The notes under the pieces were generated by a model. It was not told where the DNA came from, searched no databases, and saw nothing but the letters and a program-made list of their open reading frames with translations. Below, piece after piece: positions 16,663-25,415 of a DNA stretch of 64,000 nt. Location of the stretch: positions 1 to 64,000 of the forward strand of contig CAVUSJ010000002.1 of assembly GCA_963744105.1 (NCBI GenBank), written 5' to 3'. A program made the translations under genes and the position numbers. The DNA comes from DASUPK01 sp963744105 (GTDB lineage Bacteria > Actinomycetota > Thermoleophilia > Solirubrobacterales > 70-9). Positions within the stretch are counted from its first letter, which is position 1. Every line of letters starts with the position of its first letter.

Positions 16663-17922
16663 ATGGGTTCTACGCGGCAGCCTGGCGTCGGTCCTGCCGT
16701 GAGTGATCGGCCAGATGCTGCTGAGTTGGCTTCCAGCTCGGAGACCCTCGCCACCCTTGCAAGGCATCGCGAGCATAGGCGCGAGGCCGAGTCGAGGAGG
16801 CTCAGGCGCCGTCGACGACGAATGCTGGCCCTGGTCATCATCGTCGTGCTGCTCTCGCCGGCGATCTATTCCTACGCGGCCTGGATGCTGCGGCCGTCGA
16901 GCATGCCCTTCTTCGCGCGCAGCGTCGAGTGGGTGAGGGCGGACGTCCCCTTCGGCAACCAGGTGGTCGATGAGATCGAGCACGTCTACTACACCTGGAA
17001 CGCGCCATCGAAGGGCGGCCCGCAGCTGACCAGCCTTCCGTCGACGGGTCAGGCCGGGAAGGCGCCTCGACGGACGGCCACCTGGCCACCGCGGATCAAG
17101 CCGGTCTTCCGGCACGCGCTGCCTGGCGAGGGGGTCTGGAAGCCCACCGGCCCGCCGGTGAGGGGAGGGCCGCCGGTGCTGGTGACGACCTTCCGCCCGG
17201 AGACCGACTATCCGCGAAACGTCGCCTACCTGGCCTGGTACGACCACACCCGCACCGCGCTCGCCTACTACCCGGGGCGCTACGAGCCGCCAAGCGCCGC
17301 GGTGCGCGGACCGGCGATGGTCCCCGAGAGCCAGCGCAGACGGCTGCTGGCGACCTTCAACGCCGGCTTCATCTACTCAGACGTCAACAACGGCTCTACC
17401 GACAACGGGCGAATCAACGAACCGCTCGCACAGGGCAACGCCACGCTGATCGGCTACCGCGACGGCAGGGTCGCAATCAAGATCTGGCATGGCGGCCCGA
17501 ACCCCGGCCCGGATGTCGCCTGGTCGCGCCAGAGCCTTCCGCCGATCATCTGGCACGGCCACCTCAACCCGAACTTGAACGACAGCTCGCAGTGGGGCTT
17601 CACGGTCGGCAACGCGATCCGCGTCTGGCGCACGGGCGTCGGCATCGACCGCCGCGGCAACCTGATCTTCGCCGCCGCGAACGACATGACCGTCACCTCA
17701 CTCGCTGAGATTCTCCAGCGCGCCGGGGCGGTTCGCGCCATGCAGTTCGACATCAATGCCGACTGGCACACCCTGATCACCTACACCCACCACCACGGCC
17801 TTCGCCCGAACCAGATCGGGCCATCGAACAGGCCCGACGGTCGCTACCTCACCCCCGACGACCGCGACTTCTTCGCGGTTTATCGCCGCCAGCCCGGTCC
17901 GGTCACCGTCCCCTTTAACTAA
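16663..17922 (+). CDS. Membrane-anchored phosphodiester-glycosidase (NAGPA)-like protein
   Basis: 419 residues. A cytoplasmic Arg-rich start (RRLRRRRRR, residues ~46-53) precedes one transmembrane helix (about 54-75). A long extracytoplasmic part follows with LLATFNAGF, GNAIRVWRTGVGIDRRGNLIFAAAND and a final AMQFDIN, in the order seen in the NAGPA/phosphodiester glycosidase fold. The family usually has a DGG-type signature near the last motif; here it reads FDINAD, so activity may be altered. Related bacterial proteins act on surface glycans, but the substrate is unknown. The gene is convergent with the hydrolase that follows and is bounded by tRNA scars B and C. Confidence 0.65.
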   Translation: MGSTRQPGVGPAVSDRPDAAELASSSETLATLARHREHRREAESRRLRRRRRRMLALVIIVVLLSPAIYSYAAWMLRPSSMPFFARSVEWVRADVPFGNQVVDEIEHVYYTWNAPSKGGPQLTSLPSTGQAGKAPRRTATWPPRIKPVFRHALPGEGVWKPTGPPVRGGPPVLVTTFRPETDYPRNVAYLAWYDHTRTALAYYPGRYEPPSAAVRGPAMVPESQRRRLLATFNAGFIYSDVNNGSTDNGRINEPLAQGNATLIGYRDGRVAIKIWHGGPNPGPDVAWSRQSLPPIIWHGHLNPNLNDSSQWGFTVGNAIRVWRTGVGIDRRGNLIFAAANDMTVTSLAEILQRAGAVRAMQFDINADWHTLITYTHHHGLRPNQIGPSNRPDGRYLTPDDRDFFAVYRRQPGPVTVPFN

Positions 17923-17968
17923 CGCCTTAGTCGCTCCGACAGTCCGAAACGAAGTAGGAGACCCGCCG

Positions 17969-18982
17969 TCAGGGCTGCGCCGCGAGCGAGGCGATCCCGC
18001 GAACCGTTCCCAGACGGACCAGGCGGCTCACGGGTTCGGCCTCCTGCGTCAGATAGCGATCGAAGAATGCGATCGTCACGCGCTTGACGATGTGAAGCTG
18101 AGGCCGCTCGTTGGTGTAGGGCGGCAAGTGCGCGGCGCCGAAGAGGGTGAGCAGGAACTTGGGCGGCGAAGCCGCGTCGTAGAAGCTCAGCGTGAATCTC
18201 GAGGGGTTAATCGTGTCCGCGGTGCCCTGTGTGGCGAGGAGCGGTGGGGTGCCCGGAGGAAAGCTGAACCCGGCGACCCCCGGGATCCTTGCCCCCGACA
18301 GGATCGCGGCGGCACCTACCCGCGGATCGCGAAACCTGCGGTAGTAGGCGACGGCAAGCGCCGTCTCGCCGCCGTCGGAGTGGCCGGATACCGCGATCCT
18401 CTGCGGATCGATCAGGCCTTGGAGCTGGCCGCCCGGCCTGCTGCTCGCGGAGAGCAGCTTCGAGATCACGAAGCTCATGTCGGCAGGCTGGTTTATGAGG
18501 TCGGACTCGTCCGGCCCTCCTGGCGCGTGAGCGTTCTCGAGAGGGAATCGCGGGGCGGCCACGACGAAGCCCGCGCGCGCCCAGGCCTCCAGCAGCCTGG
18601 AGTAGGGCGCCGGCGTCAGCTCGAAGCCGTGGCCGAAGACCACGAGGGGAAACGGCTCGGCGGCGCGTTGGGGAGGCGCATTACGCCGCTCCTTCGCCGA
18701 CGGAGGACCGAGCGCCGGATACCGGACGTAGGTGACGAGTCCCCGCGGGACGCTGGCGCCGCTCGGCAGCCTGATGTGGCGCGAGTGGTCAACGAGGCGA
18801 AGGGTTCGCAGGCCGACCGCGAACGGGGGGCGCGGGGGTTCTGCAGGGGCGGCCGCAACCCCGGCCTGCGAAAGAGCGCCATCCTGAGCCCGCGCCGGAT
18901 GGCGCCCCGCGCTCCCCGTGCCGAGCGTCGCGATCGCGAAGGCGCCGACGGCCAGCGCGAGAACCACGGCTGTCGCCACCAC
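17969..18982 (-). CDS. Secreted alpha/beta hydrolase (PAF-acetylhydrolase / lipase-like)
   Basis: 337 residues. An N-terminal hydrophobic signal segment (VVLALAVGAFAIATLG) predicts export. The alpha/beta hydrolase core has LVVFGHGFE (oxyanion hole), GHSDGG as nucleophile elbow (Ser in the middle) and a later TQGTADTINP with the acid, then AAHLPPY with the histidine. GHSDGG is typical of the chlorophyllase/PAF-AH-like branch that cleaves small esters. The start is a GTG with no clear Shine-Dalgarno. Convergent with the NAGPA-like gene across a 46-bp gap. Confidence 0.82.
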   Translation of the reverse strand: MVATAVVLALAVGAFAIATLGTGSAGRHPARAQDGALSQAGVAAAPAEPPRPPFAVGLRTLRLVDHSRHIRLPSGASVPRGLVTYVRYPALGPPSAKERRNAPPQRAAEPFPLVVFGHGFELTPAPYSRLLEAWARAGFVVAAPRFPLENAHAPGGPDESDLINQPADMSFVISKLLSASSRPGGQLQGLIDPQRIAVSGHSDGGETALAVAYYRRFRDPRVGAAAILSGARIPGVAGFSFPPGTPPLLATQGTADTINPSRFTLSFYDAASPPKFLLTLFGAAHLPPYTNERPQLHIVKRVTIAFFDRYLTQEAEPVSRLVRLGTVRGIASLAAQP

Positions 18983-19137
18983 CCTCCACTTCAGATAAGG
19001 AGCCCTCCCGGTCTGGATGCATTCACCTCCTCTTCCTCCTGCTCTTGACGATGCAAAGCCACAACTCGTGGCGGTCGAGGGAGACCCGCGGTCCGCCGAG
19101 ATCGGGTCGGGATTCGCTGGGCCGGTCGGTGAGTTTC

Positions 19138-19288
<151 letters not shown>

Positions 19289-19289
19289 G

Positions 19290-19314
19290 CGAAAGGCCCG
19301 ACGCGGGCCTTTCG
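19290..19314 (+). terminator. Perfect hairpin after scar C
   Basis: CGAAAGGCCCG / CGGGCCTTTCG, 11 pairs with a 3-nt loop (ACG), followed by TCTGCTG. Confidence 0.78.
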
Positions 19315-19475
19315 TCTGCTGTGTAGCCATTTCGATCGCCTACCGAGGGACCGCGGCCAGATACCGATGCCCGGGATTCAGTCGCTCGGCCGTAGCTGAT
19401 CACATAGAGCTCGAGCGGCATAGACTCGCCAAGTGGCCGTGGTATCAAGGCGTTGTCCCCAAGAGAAATGCTGCG

Positions 19476-20510
19476 ATGGAGCGACCTGACGAGCAAGACG
19501 ACCGTCGCGGTCTGCTCCCGATCCGGCTGGCTTCGCGTGCACTTACTCGGGTGTTCATGAACCCAGGGGGAGGCCCCAGCGAGGGGCGTCTCCGCGAGAC
19601 GGTGGAGGGGAAGGTCGTGTTGATCACCGGCGCCTCCTACGGGATCGGCGAGGCGGCCGCACTGCGGCTCGGGGAGGCGGGAGCGAGGGTCCTGTTGGTC
19701 GCCCGGTCCCGACAGCGGCTTGAGGATCTCGCGGAGCGCATCGCGGAGCGGGGAGGCGCCGCCCATGTCCACGCCTGCGACCTCGCCGATCCCAACGCCG
19801 TAGAGGCCCTGGGCGCCGAGGTGCTCGACGAGAACGGCCGGGTGGACGTCCTCGTCAGCAACGCCGGCAAGTCGATCCGCCGCTCGATCGACCGTTCGTA
19901 TGAGCGCTTCCATGACTTCCGGCGGACGATCGACATCAACTACCTCGGACCTGTACGACTGGTGCTGGCGCTCTTGCCCTCGATGCGCGAGCGCGGTGAG
20001 GGCCACATCGTCAACGTTTCCACCCTGGGTGTTCGCCTTCCACCAGCCCCGCGCTGGGCCGCATACCTTTCCTCCAAGGCCGCCTTCGACGTTTGGCTGC
20101 GAAGCCTCGCTCCGGAAATGCGCCGTGACGGCGTCACCTATACCTCGATCTACATGTCGCTCGTCCACACCCGGATGAGCGACCCCACGCCGATCTTTCG
20201 CCACATGCCCGGCTTGAGTCCGGGTCAGGCGGCCGGCCTCGTCTGCCGGGCGATCGTCGAACGGCCCCGCGAGATCGAGCCCTGGTGGGTGAGCCTCACC
20301 GCGCCAGCGCTGCAGGTCACGCCTGGACCGTGGGAGCGGGCGAGCTCGTTCTTCTACCGCTTGACGGCGGCCGCAGGGCAGAGCGCCCGACCGGCGCACG
20401 ATCCTGCCGTCGCCGAGCCCAGAGATGACGAGGAGGCGTTCGAGCACGCTGTGACCTCCCCGCTTGCCGACCGCCCCGGCTCCCCGGGCGCGAGCGAACA
20501 GGCGCCGTGA
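19476..20510 (+). CDS. Short-chain dehydrogenase/reductase
   Basis: 344 residues. The Rossmann NAD(P)-binding motif TGASYGIG is at 51-58, NAG at 129-131, and the catalytic set is Ser182, Tyr197 and Lys201 (YLSSK). A basic residue near the end of strand 2 (ARSRQR) favours NADPH. The C-terminal ~60 residues are disordered-looking (Asp/Glu/Pro rich). A second possible start at 19557 would drop 27 residues. The stop overlaps the GTG start of the acyl-CoA synthetase by 4 bp, so the two are co-translated; they may act on one acyl substrate. Confidence 0.9.
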   Translation: MERPDEQDDRRGLLPIRLASRALTRVFMNPGGGPSEGRLRETVEGKVVLITGASYGIGEAAALRLGEAGARVLLVARSRQRLEDLAERIAERGGAAHVHACDLADPNAVEALGAEVLDENGRVDVLVSNAGKSIRRSIDRSYERFHDFRRTIDINYLGPVRLVLALLPSMRERGEGHIVNVSTLGVRLPPAPRWAAYLSSKAAFDVWLRSLAPEMRRDGVTYTSIYMSLVHTRMSDPTPIFRHMPGLSPGQAAGLVCRAIVERPREIEPWWVSLTAPALQVTPGPWERASSFFYRLTAAAGQSARPAHDPAVAEPRDDEEAFEHAVTSPLADRPGSPGASEQAP

Positions 20511-22168
20511 GTGCGGAGCGGCCCGGCCGTACCCGCTCCGCGGTTCGCGAGGCCGCCTCGCTTACATCTCTTGCGCCGCGTGCGCTAGGGGCGATGGCGC
20601 GCAGCCGCGTGCTCTGGCCGGTTCGTCCGGACCGTTTCGCGCGCATGCTCGGAGCGCCGCTTCGGCACGGCACCGGTGCGGCGGCGCTCGGGGCAGCCAC
20701 CGCCGCCCGCTGGCCCGACCAGCCGGCGATCGTCGACGAGCGCGGGGAGCTCACCTATCTCGAATTGGATCGCCGCGGCAGTCGCCTCGCCGATGCACTA
20801 CGTGACGAGTGCGGCATCACGACCGGCGGCAGGTTGGCGCTGATGTGCCGCAACCATCGGGGCTTCCCGGAGGCGCTCCTCGCGAGCTCACGGCTCGGCG
20901 CCGACCTGCTGCTTCTCAACACCGACTTCGCTGGCCCCCAGCTCGCCCAGGTGCTGGAACGAGAGATGCCAGGCAGCGCGATCCTCGACGAGGAATTCGC
21001 GCCTGCCTTCGACGAGGCCGGCTTCGAAGGCAACCGCATCATTGCCTGGGAAGAAGATGGCCAGTCCGAGACCACGGTGGACGCCATGGTCGCCGCCCGC
21101 CAAGCTCGATCGACCCGGGGTCCATCGACCCGAACCCAGGGGCGACTGGTCATCCTCACCTCCGGTACGACGGGCACTCCGAAGGGCGCTCCACGCTCGC
21201 TGCCGCTTCGCTCGCTGTTCGGGCCGATGGCGACCCTCCTCACCCGGGTGCCACTCCGTGCCCGCGAGCGAATCCTGATCGGGCCCCCGTTCTTTCACGG
21301 CTTCGGGCTTTCGTATCTCGGACTGGGGATGTTCCTCGGCGCCACCATGGTGGTCCGGCGCCGGTTCGATGCCGAAGCGACACTCCGCGCGATCGATGAG
21401 CACAGGGTTACGACGCTGATCGCCGTCCCCGTGATGCTCCAGCGGATCCTCGAGCTTCCCGATGACGTCCGCCATCGCTACGACTGCTCCTCGCTGCGTG
21501 TCGTGATCTCGGCCGCTGCGCCGCTGAGCATCGAGGTTGCCGCCAAAGTCACCGAGGCCTTCGGCGACCTCGTCTACGACATCTACGGCACTACCGAGAC
21601 GGGCTTCGCCGCCATCGCAACCCCGGAGGATCTGCGCGCCGCACCGGGCACGGTTGGCCGCCCACCTTACGGGGCCACGGTTCGTATTCTCGACGAGAAG
21701 GGCGCCCCTCTCCCTGCCGGCAGGACCGGCCGCATCTTCGTCGGCGGGGAGATGGTCTTCGAGGGTTACTCCGGCGGCGGCAGCAGGGACATGGTCGCCG
21801 GCCTGATGAGCACGGGGGACCTGGGCCACTTCGATTCCCAGGGCCGGCTGTTCATCGACGGCCGCGAGGACGACATGATCGTCAGCGGTGGCGAGAACGT
21901 CTTCCCCGGAGAGGTAGAGGAGGCGCTCCTGCGCCACCCGGAGATAGCCGACGTAGCCGTGCTCGGGGTGGCGGACGAACAGTTCGGCCAACGCCTGAAG
22001 GCCTACGTGGTCTCCAAGAAAGACGCCCGCCCCACTGAGAAAGACCTCAAGGAATACGTGAGGAGAAGACTCGCGCGGTTCAAGGTCCCACGGGAGGTCG
22101 TCTTCACCGACGGGATCCCGCGCAATTCCACCGGGAAGGTCCTGCGCCGGAGGCTTGACGACCGGTAG
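20507..22168 (+). CDS. Acyl-CoA synthetase (ANL superfamily, FadD-like)
   Basis: 553 residues. The ANL motifs are in order: P-loop TSGTTGTPKG (218-227, Lys226), YGTTETG aromatic/adenylate motif, STGDLGHFD with the hinge region DGREDDMI, and the catalytic Lys544 in NSTGKVLRR. The enzyme activates a carboxylic acid to acyl-AMP and then the CoA thioester. About 60 extra N-terminal residues precede the usual start of the family, as in some actinobacterial FadD proteins with an N-terminal helical region. It is coupled to the upstream SDR. The acyl specificity cannot be told. Confidence 0.92.
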   Translation: MSAERPGRTRSAVREAASLTSLAPRALGAMARSRVLWPVRPDRFARMLGAPLRHGTGAAALGAATAARWPDQPAIVDERGELTYLELDRRGSRLADALRDECGITTGGRLALMCRNHRGFPEALLASSRLGADLLLLNTDFAGPQLAQVLEREMPGSAILDEEFAPAFDEAGFEGNRIIAWEEDGQSETTVDAMVAARQARSTRGPSTRTQGRLVILTSGTTGTPKGAPRSLPLRSLFGPMATLLTRVPLRARERILIGPPFFHGFGLSYLGLGMFLGATMVVRRRFDAEATLRAIDEHRVTTLIAVPVMLQRILELPDDVRHRYDCSSLRVVISAAAPLSIEVAAKVTEAFGDLVYDIYGTTETGFAAIATPEDLRAAPGTVGRPPYGATVRILDEKGAPLPAGRTGRIFVGGEMVFEGYSGGGSRDMVAGLMSTGDLGHFDSQGRLFIDGREDDMIVSGGENVFPGEVEEALLRHPEIADVAVLGVADEQFGQRLKAYVVSKKDARPTEKDLKEYVRRRLARFKVPREVVFTDGIPRNSTGKVLRRRLDDR

Positions 22169-22218
22169 GCGAGGCCGCGGGCCGGTTTCCGTTGAGGCGG
22201 CGATCCCGCCGGTTGGCC

Positions 22219-22671
22219 CTATTGCGAAGGCCGCAGGATCACGATTGGGATCTTGCGGTCTGTTCGCTGCTGATAGCGACCCCAGTGCGGGTTGTACTCG
22301 ACGGCGCGCGGCCAGATTCTCCGGCGCTCCTGGTCGGTGGCCTCCGTCGCGAGCACGCGGGTTCGCTGGCGCCCAATCTGCACCTCCGTGCGGGGGTGGG
22401 CGCGCAGGTTATGCAGCCAGCCGGGGTTGTTGGGAAAGCCGCCCTTTGAAGCGACGACGACGAAGTCGTCCCCGTCGGGCATGTAGACGAGCGGCGTCGT
22501 GCGCCGCTTGCCGGTCTTTGCCCCTACATGGTCGAGCAGCAGCAGCGGTGGCAGGCCCGGCATACGCTGTCCGATGCGTCCGCCGGTCGCCCGGTAGACA
22601 GCTGCGTGACCTCTCATCACTCGCCCGAGTATCGGCCAGCTCCGGTCGGCGATGCTGAGGTAGTCGACCAC
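22219..22671 (-). CDS. DDN-like nitroreductase family (F420H2-dependent) protein
   Basis: 150 residues with the compact split-barrel pattern of the deazaflavin-dependent nitroreductase family: LLLLDHVGAKTGKRRTTPLVYM, then VVASKGGFPNNPGWLHNLRAHP, a strong family signature, and a C-terminal IPIVILRP. Such proteins use F420H2 to reduce quinones or other substrates. The frame is open far upstream, but residues before the GTG at 22671 belong to the antisense of the methyltransferase gene. It is convergent with the acyl-CoA synthetase and divergent from the methyltransferase. A GC-rich imperfect hairpin lies between the convergent stops. Confidence 0.88.
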   Translation of the reverse strand: MVDYLSIADRSWPILGRVMRGHAAVYRATGGRIGQRMPGLPPLLLLDHVGAKTGKRRTTPLVYMPDGDDFVVVASKGGFPNNPGWLHNLRAHPRTEVQIGRQRTRVLATEATDQERRRIWPRAVEYNPHWGRYQQRTDRKIPIVILRPSQ

Positions 22672-22689
22672 ATGCGTGATGCTAGGCAG

Positions 22690-23574
22690 ATGCCGGAACG
22701 TCAAGGGGACCCGAGCCGGACCGCGGAGTTCGTCGCGCTGTTTCGCGCGCTCGAGTCCCGCATGCCCGCCGATCGGCGCCTGTTCGAGGATCCCTACGCG
22801 CACGCATTCCTTGGGCCTCGCCTCGGCGCGGTCTTCGCCCTGGCCCGGGTTCCGGTGACCGGCGGCCTGGTGGTCAGGGTCATCGATCGCGGTTGGCCGG
22901 GAGCCCGCGTCGGGATCGTCGTGCGGACCCGCTTCATCGATGACGCATTCGTCGCTGCGCTGGCCGACGGGATCGACCAGATCGTGATCCTGGGCTCGGG
23001 GTTCGATACCCGCGCCTATCGCCTTCCCGGGCTTGAGCGCGCCCGGGTCTGCGAGATCGACGCGCCCGCCACGCTCCAGGTCAAGCGCATGCGGATGAAA
23101 GCCCTGCTGGGGCGACTCCCGGCTCACGTGTCGATGGGCGCCATTGACTTCGAGCGCGATGACCTAGGGGCCGCGCTCTCGCGTACGGAGTTTCGCGCGC
23201 GAGCGCCAACCCTATTCGTCTGGGAGGGCGTGACTAGCTACCTGAGCGCCGCGGCCGTTGACGCGACGGTTCGCCACCTTGCGACGCTGGCCGCACCGCG
23301 CAGTCGCGTCGTGTTCACCTATCTGGACCACTCCACCCTTGAGGGCCGCAGCGACGTGCCCGGCGCGAGGGCGACCATCGCCGCCGTGCGCTACGCCGGC
23401 GAGCCCTTTCGGTTCGGTTTCGATCCGGCTGAGCTGCCCGCCTACCTGGACCGGCGCGGATTCGAGCTGCTCGAGGATTTCTCGACGGCCGAGCTCGCCG
23501 TCCGCTACCTGCATCCCGTCGGGCGCCGACCCACCGCGACCCGCTTCTACCACGTCGCCCTCGCCACTCGCTAG
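22690..23574 (+). CDS. Class I SAM-dependent methyltransferase (LCM / PF04072 type)
   Basis: 294 residues from ATG 22690 (another ATG at 22672 would abut the divergent gene). Motif VILGSGFDTRAYRL is the characteristic SAM-binding loop of the leucine-carboxyl-methyltransferase-like family, followed by CEIDAP (acidic end of strand 2) and FVWEGVTSYLS after strand 4. The N-terminal TAEFVALFRALESR and LFEDPYA are also family-typical. These actinobacterial proteins methylate carboxyl or other groups on small molecules. It is the last gene before scar D. Confidence 0.9.
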   Translation: MPERQGDPSRTAEFVALFRALESRMPADRRLFEDPYAHAFLGPRLGAVFALARVPVTGGLVVRVIDRGWPGARVGIVVRTRFIDDAFVAALADGIDQIVILGSGFDTRAYRLPGLERARVCEIDAPATLQVKRMRMKALLGRLPAHVSMGAIDFERDDLGAALSRTEFRARAPTLFVWEGVTSYLSAAAVDATVRHLATLAAPRSRVVFTYLDHSTLEGRSDVPGARATIAAVRYAGEPFRFGFDPAELPAYLDRRGFELLEDFSTAELAVRYLHPVGRRPTATRFYHVALATR

Positions 23575-23650
23575 CGTCGCGGGCGCGCTCCCCGCGCCGA
23601 GCACTCCTCGTCGCGGTCTGCGGCCGGGGGTCAGCTGAGCGGCCCTCCGG

Positions 23651-23799
23651 GGTACCAGCCGTGGTACCGAACTGAGCGAAACTCAGCTGATCTCATCTGC
23701 CTTCACGTGGTCCAACCACGCCTGAGGGAACCGGAGGGAACGGCCCGGGGGCATCTCATAACCCGAAGGTCTCGGGTTCGAATCCCGCCCCCGCTACTC
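23651..23799 (+). repeat. Scar D: arm sequence plus initiator-tRNA 3'-half
   Basis: The arm GGTACCAGCCGTGGTACC (23651-23668), then GAACTGAGCGAAACTCAGC, later GGAACGGCCCGGGGGCAT. The tRNA part, 23755-23799, matches 44 of 45 positions of the tRNA 3' half (one G to T in the T-stem region). Unlike the other copies no full hairpin follows; CGAAAGGGACC remains of one arm, and a truncated coding fragment begins at once. Confidence 0.88.
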
Positions 23800-23811
23800 A
23801 CGAAAGGGACC

Positions 23812-24084
23812 ATGACCGGACCGGGCGGCGGTGGAGCCTCCATCACCACCGCCGCAGCGGCTGCTGGAGGCCTGGGCGCGCGCGGGCTCTGGCGCAGTGA
23901 CGGCACCCGGGCGGGGACGAGGATGGTCAGGAACATCCGCCCTGGCAGTGCCAGCAGCCAGCCCCTGTTCCTCACCAACGTCAACGGCACCCTCTACTTC
24001 ACCGCCAAGGACGGCCGACACGGCAGGGAGCTCTGGAGGGCGGGGCCGAGACTGTGCAGGACGGCCAAGGGGAAGTGCAAGTAG
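23812..24084 (+). pseudogene. 3' remnant of an ELWxxDGT-repeat protein
   Basis: After a Gly/Ala-rich opening, the frame reads GLWRSDGTRAGTRMVRNI and later HGRELWRAG, which are one and a half units of the ELWxxDGT repeat (a beta-propeller-like secreted repeat family). It ends in the Lys/Cys tail KGKCK common to secreted proteins of this genome. A full protein would have many repeats and a signal peptide; only the last ~60 residues remain, starting 13 bp after scar D. It is best read as a gene truncated at the recombination scar. Repeat element R1 starts 16 bp past its stop. Confidence 0.7.
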
Positions 24085-24100
24085 GGGTAGGACTCCTCGT

Positions 24101-24150
24101 AGCCGCTTTGGACGAGAAGCGGCTATCCGCTTTGCATGGAAAGCAGCGGT
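24101..24150 (+). repeat. Two-hairpin repeat element R1 (full)
   Basis: Hairpin 1: AGCCGCTT-TGGACGAG-AAGCGGCT (24101-24124, 8-bp stem). Hairpin 2: GCTTT-GCATGG-AAAGC (24129-24144) inside CCGC...GCGG. It lies 16 bp 3' of a stop codon on the same strand. One of nine related copies, all between 24.1 and 39.1 kb. Confidence 0.85.
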
Positions 24151-24228
24151 TCTCAATCGGCGCTGAAGCTGACCCTTTCCCACTCGCCGACAGCCCTGGG
24201 GGTCCCCTCGGCCCCAGATTGCAACGCT

Positions 24229-25170
24229 ATGGACGGAATGGATTTCGGCGTCCACCTGCCATTGATGGACTTCGGCGACCAAGGTCTCTCATGGGAGCGC
24301 CTTGAGCGAACCGTGGACGCCGCTCGGGAGTGCGGGTTTGCGGCGGTCTCGGCGAATGACCATTTCATCTTTTCGACGCCTTGGCTTGACGGTCCCACGG
24401 CCCTCGCCGCGATGGTGGAGCGCTCAGGCGACATGGTCCTGGCGACGACACTCTCGTTGGCTGCCCTGCGCGGACCGGTGCCGCTCGCCAAAGCGCTCTC
24501 CGCACTCGATGTCCTCTCCGATGGGCGCGTCGTCGCCGGCGTCGGACCGGGCTCTTCAAGGCGTGACTACGACGCACTGGGGGTGCCCTTCGAGGACCGG
24601 TGGAAACGCCTCGACGAGGCGATCGCAATGCTCAGGGCGCTACTGCGGGGCGACGCATGGACCGACCCTGCAAGGTATTTCGCCCCACCCCAATCTCGGC
24701 TCTCGCCGCCGCCGCGGCAAGCCGGTGGTATTCCCCTATGGATAGGGAGTTGGGGCTCAGAAGCAGGTCTGCGCCGAGTTGCGCGCGCCGGCGACGGCTG
24801 GCTTGCCTCCGCCTACAACACTACGCCCGAGCAGTTTGACGCCGCCAAGCAGTTCCTCCGGCGTGAGCTGGGAGCGCAAGGAAGGCCCATGGATGACTTC
24901 CCGAATGCCCTGGTCACGATGTGGACCTGGGTGACCGAGAGCCGGTCAGAGGAGGAAAGAATGCTAAACGAGGTCCTCGCACCTCTTCTGAAGCGCGACG
25001 CGGCGGAACTCCGCGGGCAGGTCTGCGTCGGTTCGCCCGAGAAGTGCGCGGAGCTCCTGTCCCGCTACGCGAAGGCGGGATGCCGGCGGGTGCATTTCTG
25101 GCCACTTGGCGACGAGCGGCGCCAGATTGAGTCGCTGGCGGCCTATGTCACTCCGCAGATCACTCTCTGA
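24229..25170 (+). CDS. LLM-class (F420-type) oxidoreductase
   Basis: 313 residues of the luciferase-like TIM barrel: MDFGVHLPLMDFG at the start, ANDHFIF (the usual DH after strand 2), TTLSLAALRGPVPLAKALSALD, then GRVVAGVGPGSSRRDYDALG and IPLWIGSWG. These are the landmarks of F420-dependent members. The start may be this ATG or the next one at 24238; upstream sequence in this frame runs into repeat R1. It is flanked by two same-orientation copies of the two-hairpin element (R1 before, R2 after), which makes it a one-gene unit. Substrate unknown. Confidence 0.9.
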   Translation: MDGMDFGVHLPLMDFGDQGLSWERLERTVDAARECGFAAVSANDHFIFSTPWLDGPTALAAMVERSGDMVLATTLSLAALRGPVPLAKALSALDVLSDGRVVAGVGPGSSRRDYDALGVPFEDRWKRLDEAIAMLRALLRGDAWTDPARYFAPPQSRLSPPPRQAGGIPLWIGSWGSEAGLRRVARAGDGWLASAYNTTPEQFDAAKQFLRRELGAQGRPMDDFPNALVTMWTWVTESRSEEERMLNEVLAPLLKRDAAELRGQVCVGSPEKCAELLSRYAKAGCRRVHFWPLGDERRQIESLAAYVTPQITL

Positions 25171-25192
25171 GGCTGCCAAGCTGCGGCGGCAT

Positions 25193-25240
25193 GCTGCTTT
25201 GGACGAGAAGCGACTACCGCTTTGCATGGAAAGCAGCGGT
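25193..25240 (+). repeat. Two-hairpin repeat element R2 (full)
   Basis: GCTTTGGACGAGAAGC followed by CCGCTTTGCATGGAAAGCAG, 22 bp after the stop of the LLM gene and in the same orientation as R1. The bases before it, GAGGCTGCCAAGCTG, resemble the EAAGL-coding 3' end of SnoaL-like genes seen at R4. Confidence 0.85.
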
Positions 25241-25415
25241 CTAGCCGGCGCGGGTCAACAACAATCGAGTCGTGCATGCGCTGCGTGGGGCAGTGTTCGT
25301 GCGTGACGCACGCTCATCGGAGATTCCGGAGGAACGCTCCCCTCGAATGCAAACCGGGGAACGATGCGGCACGATTCGCAGGCGACGAAATGCTTGGCAC
25401 GAGACGTGCTTCGAG

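Noticed and set aside
22528..22671. Upstream extensions of the methyltransferase and DDN-like genes
   Set aside because: Each runs antisense through the other's coding region; family N-termini fix the starts at 22690 and 22671.
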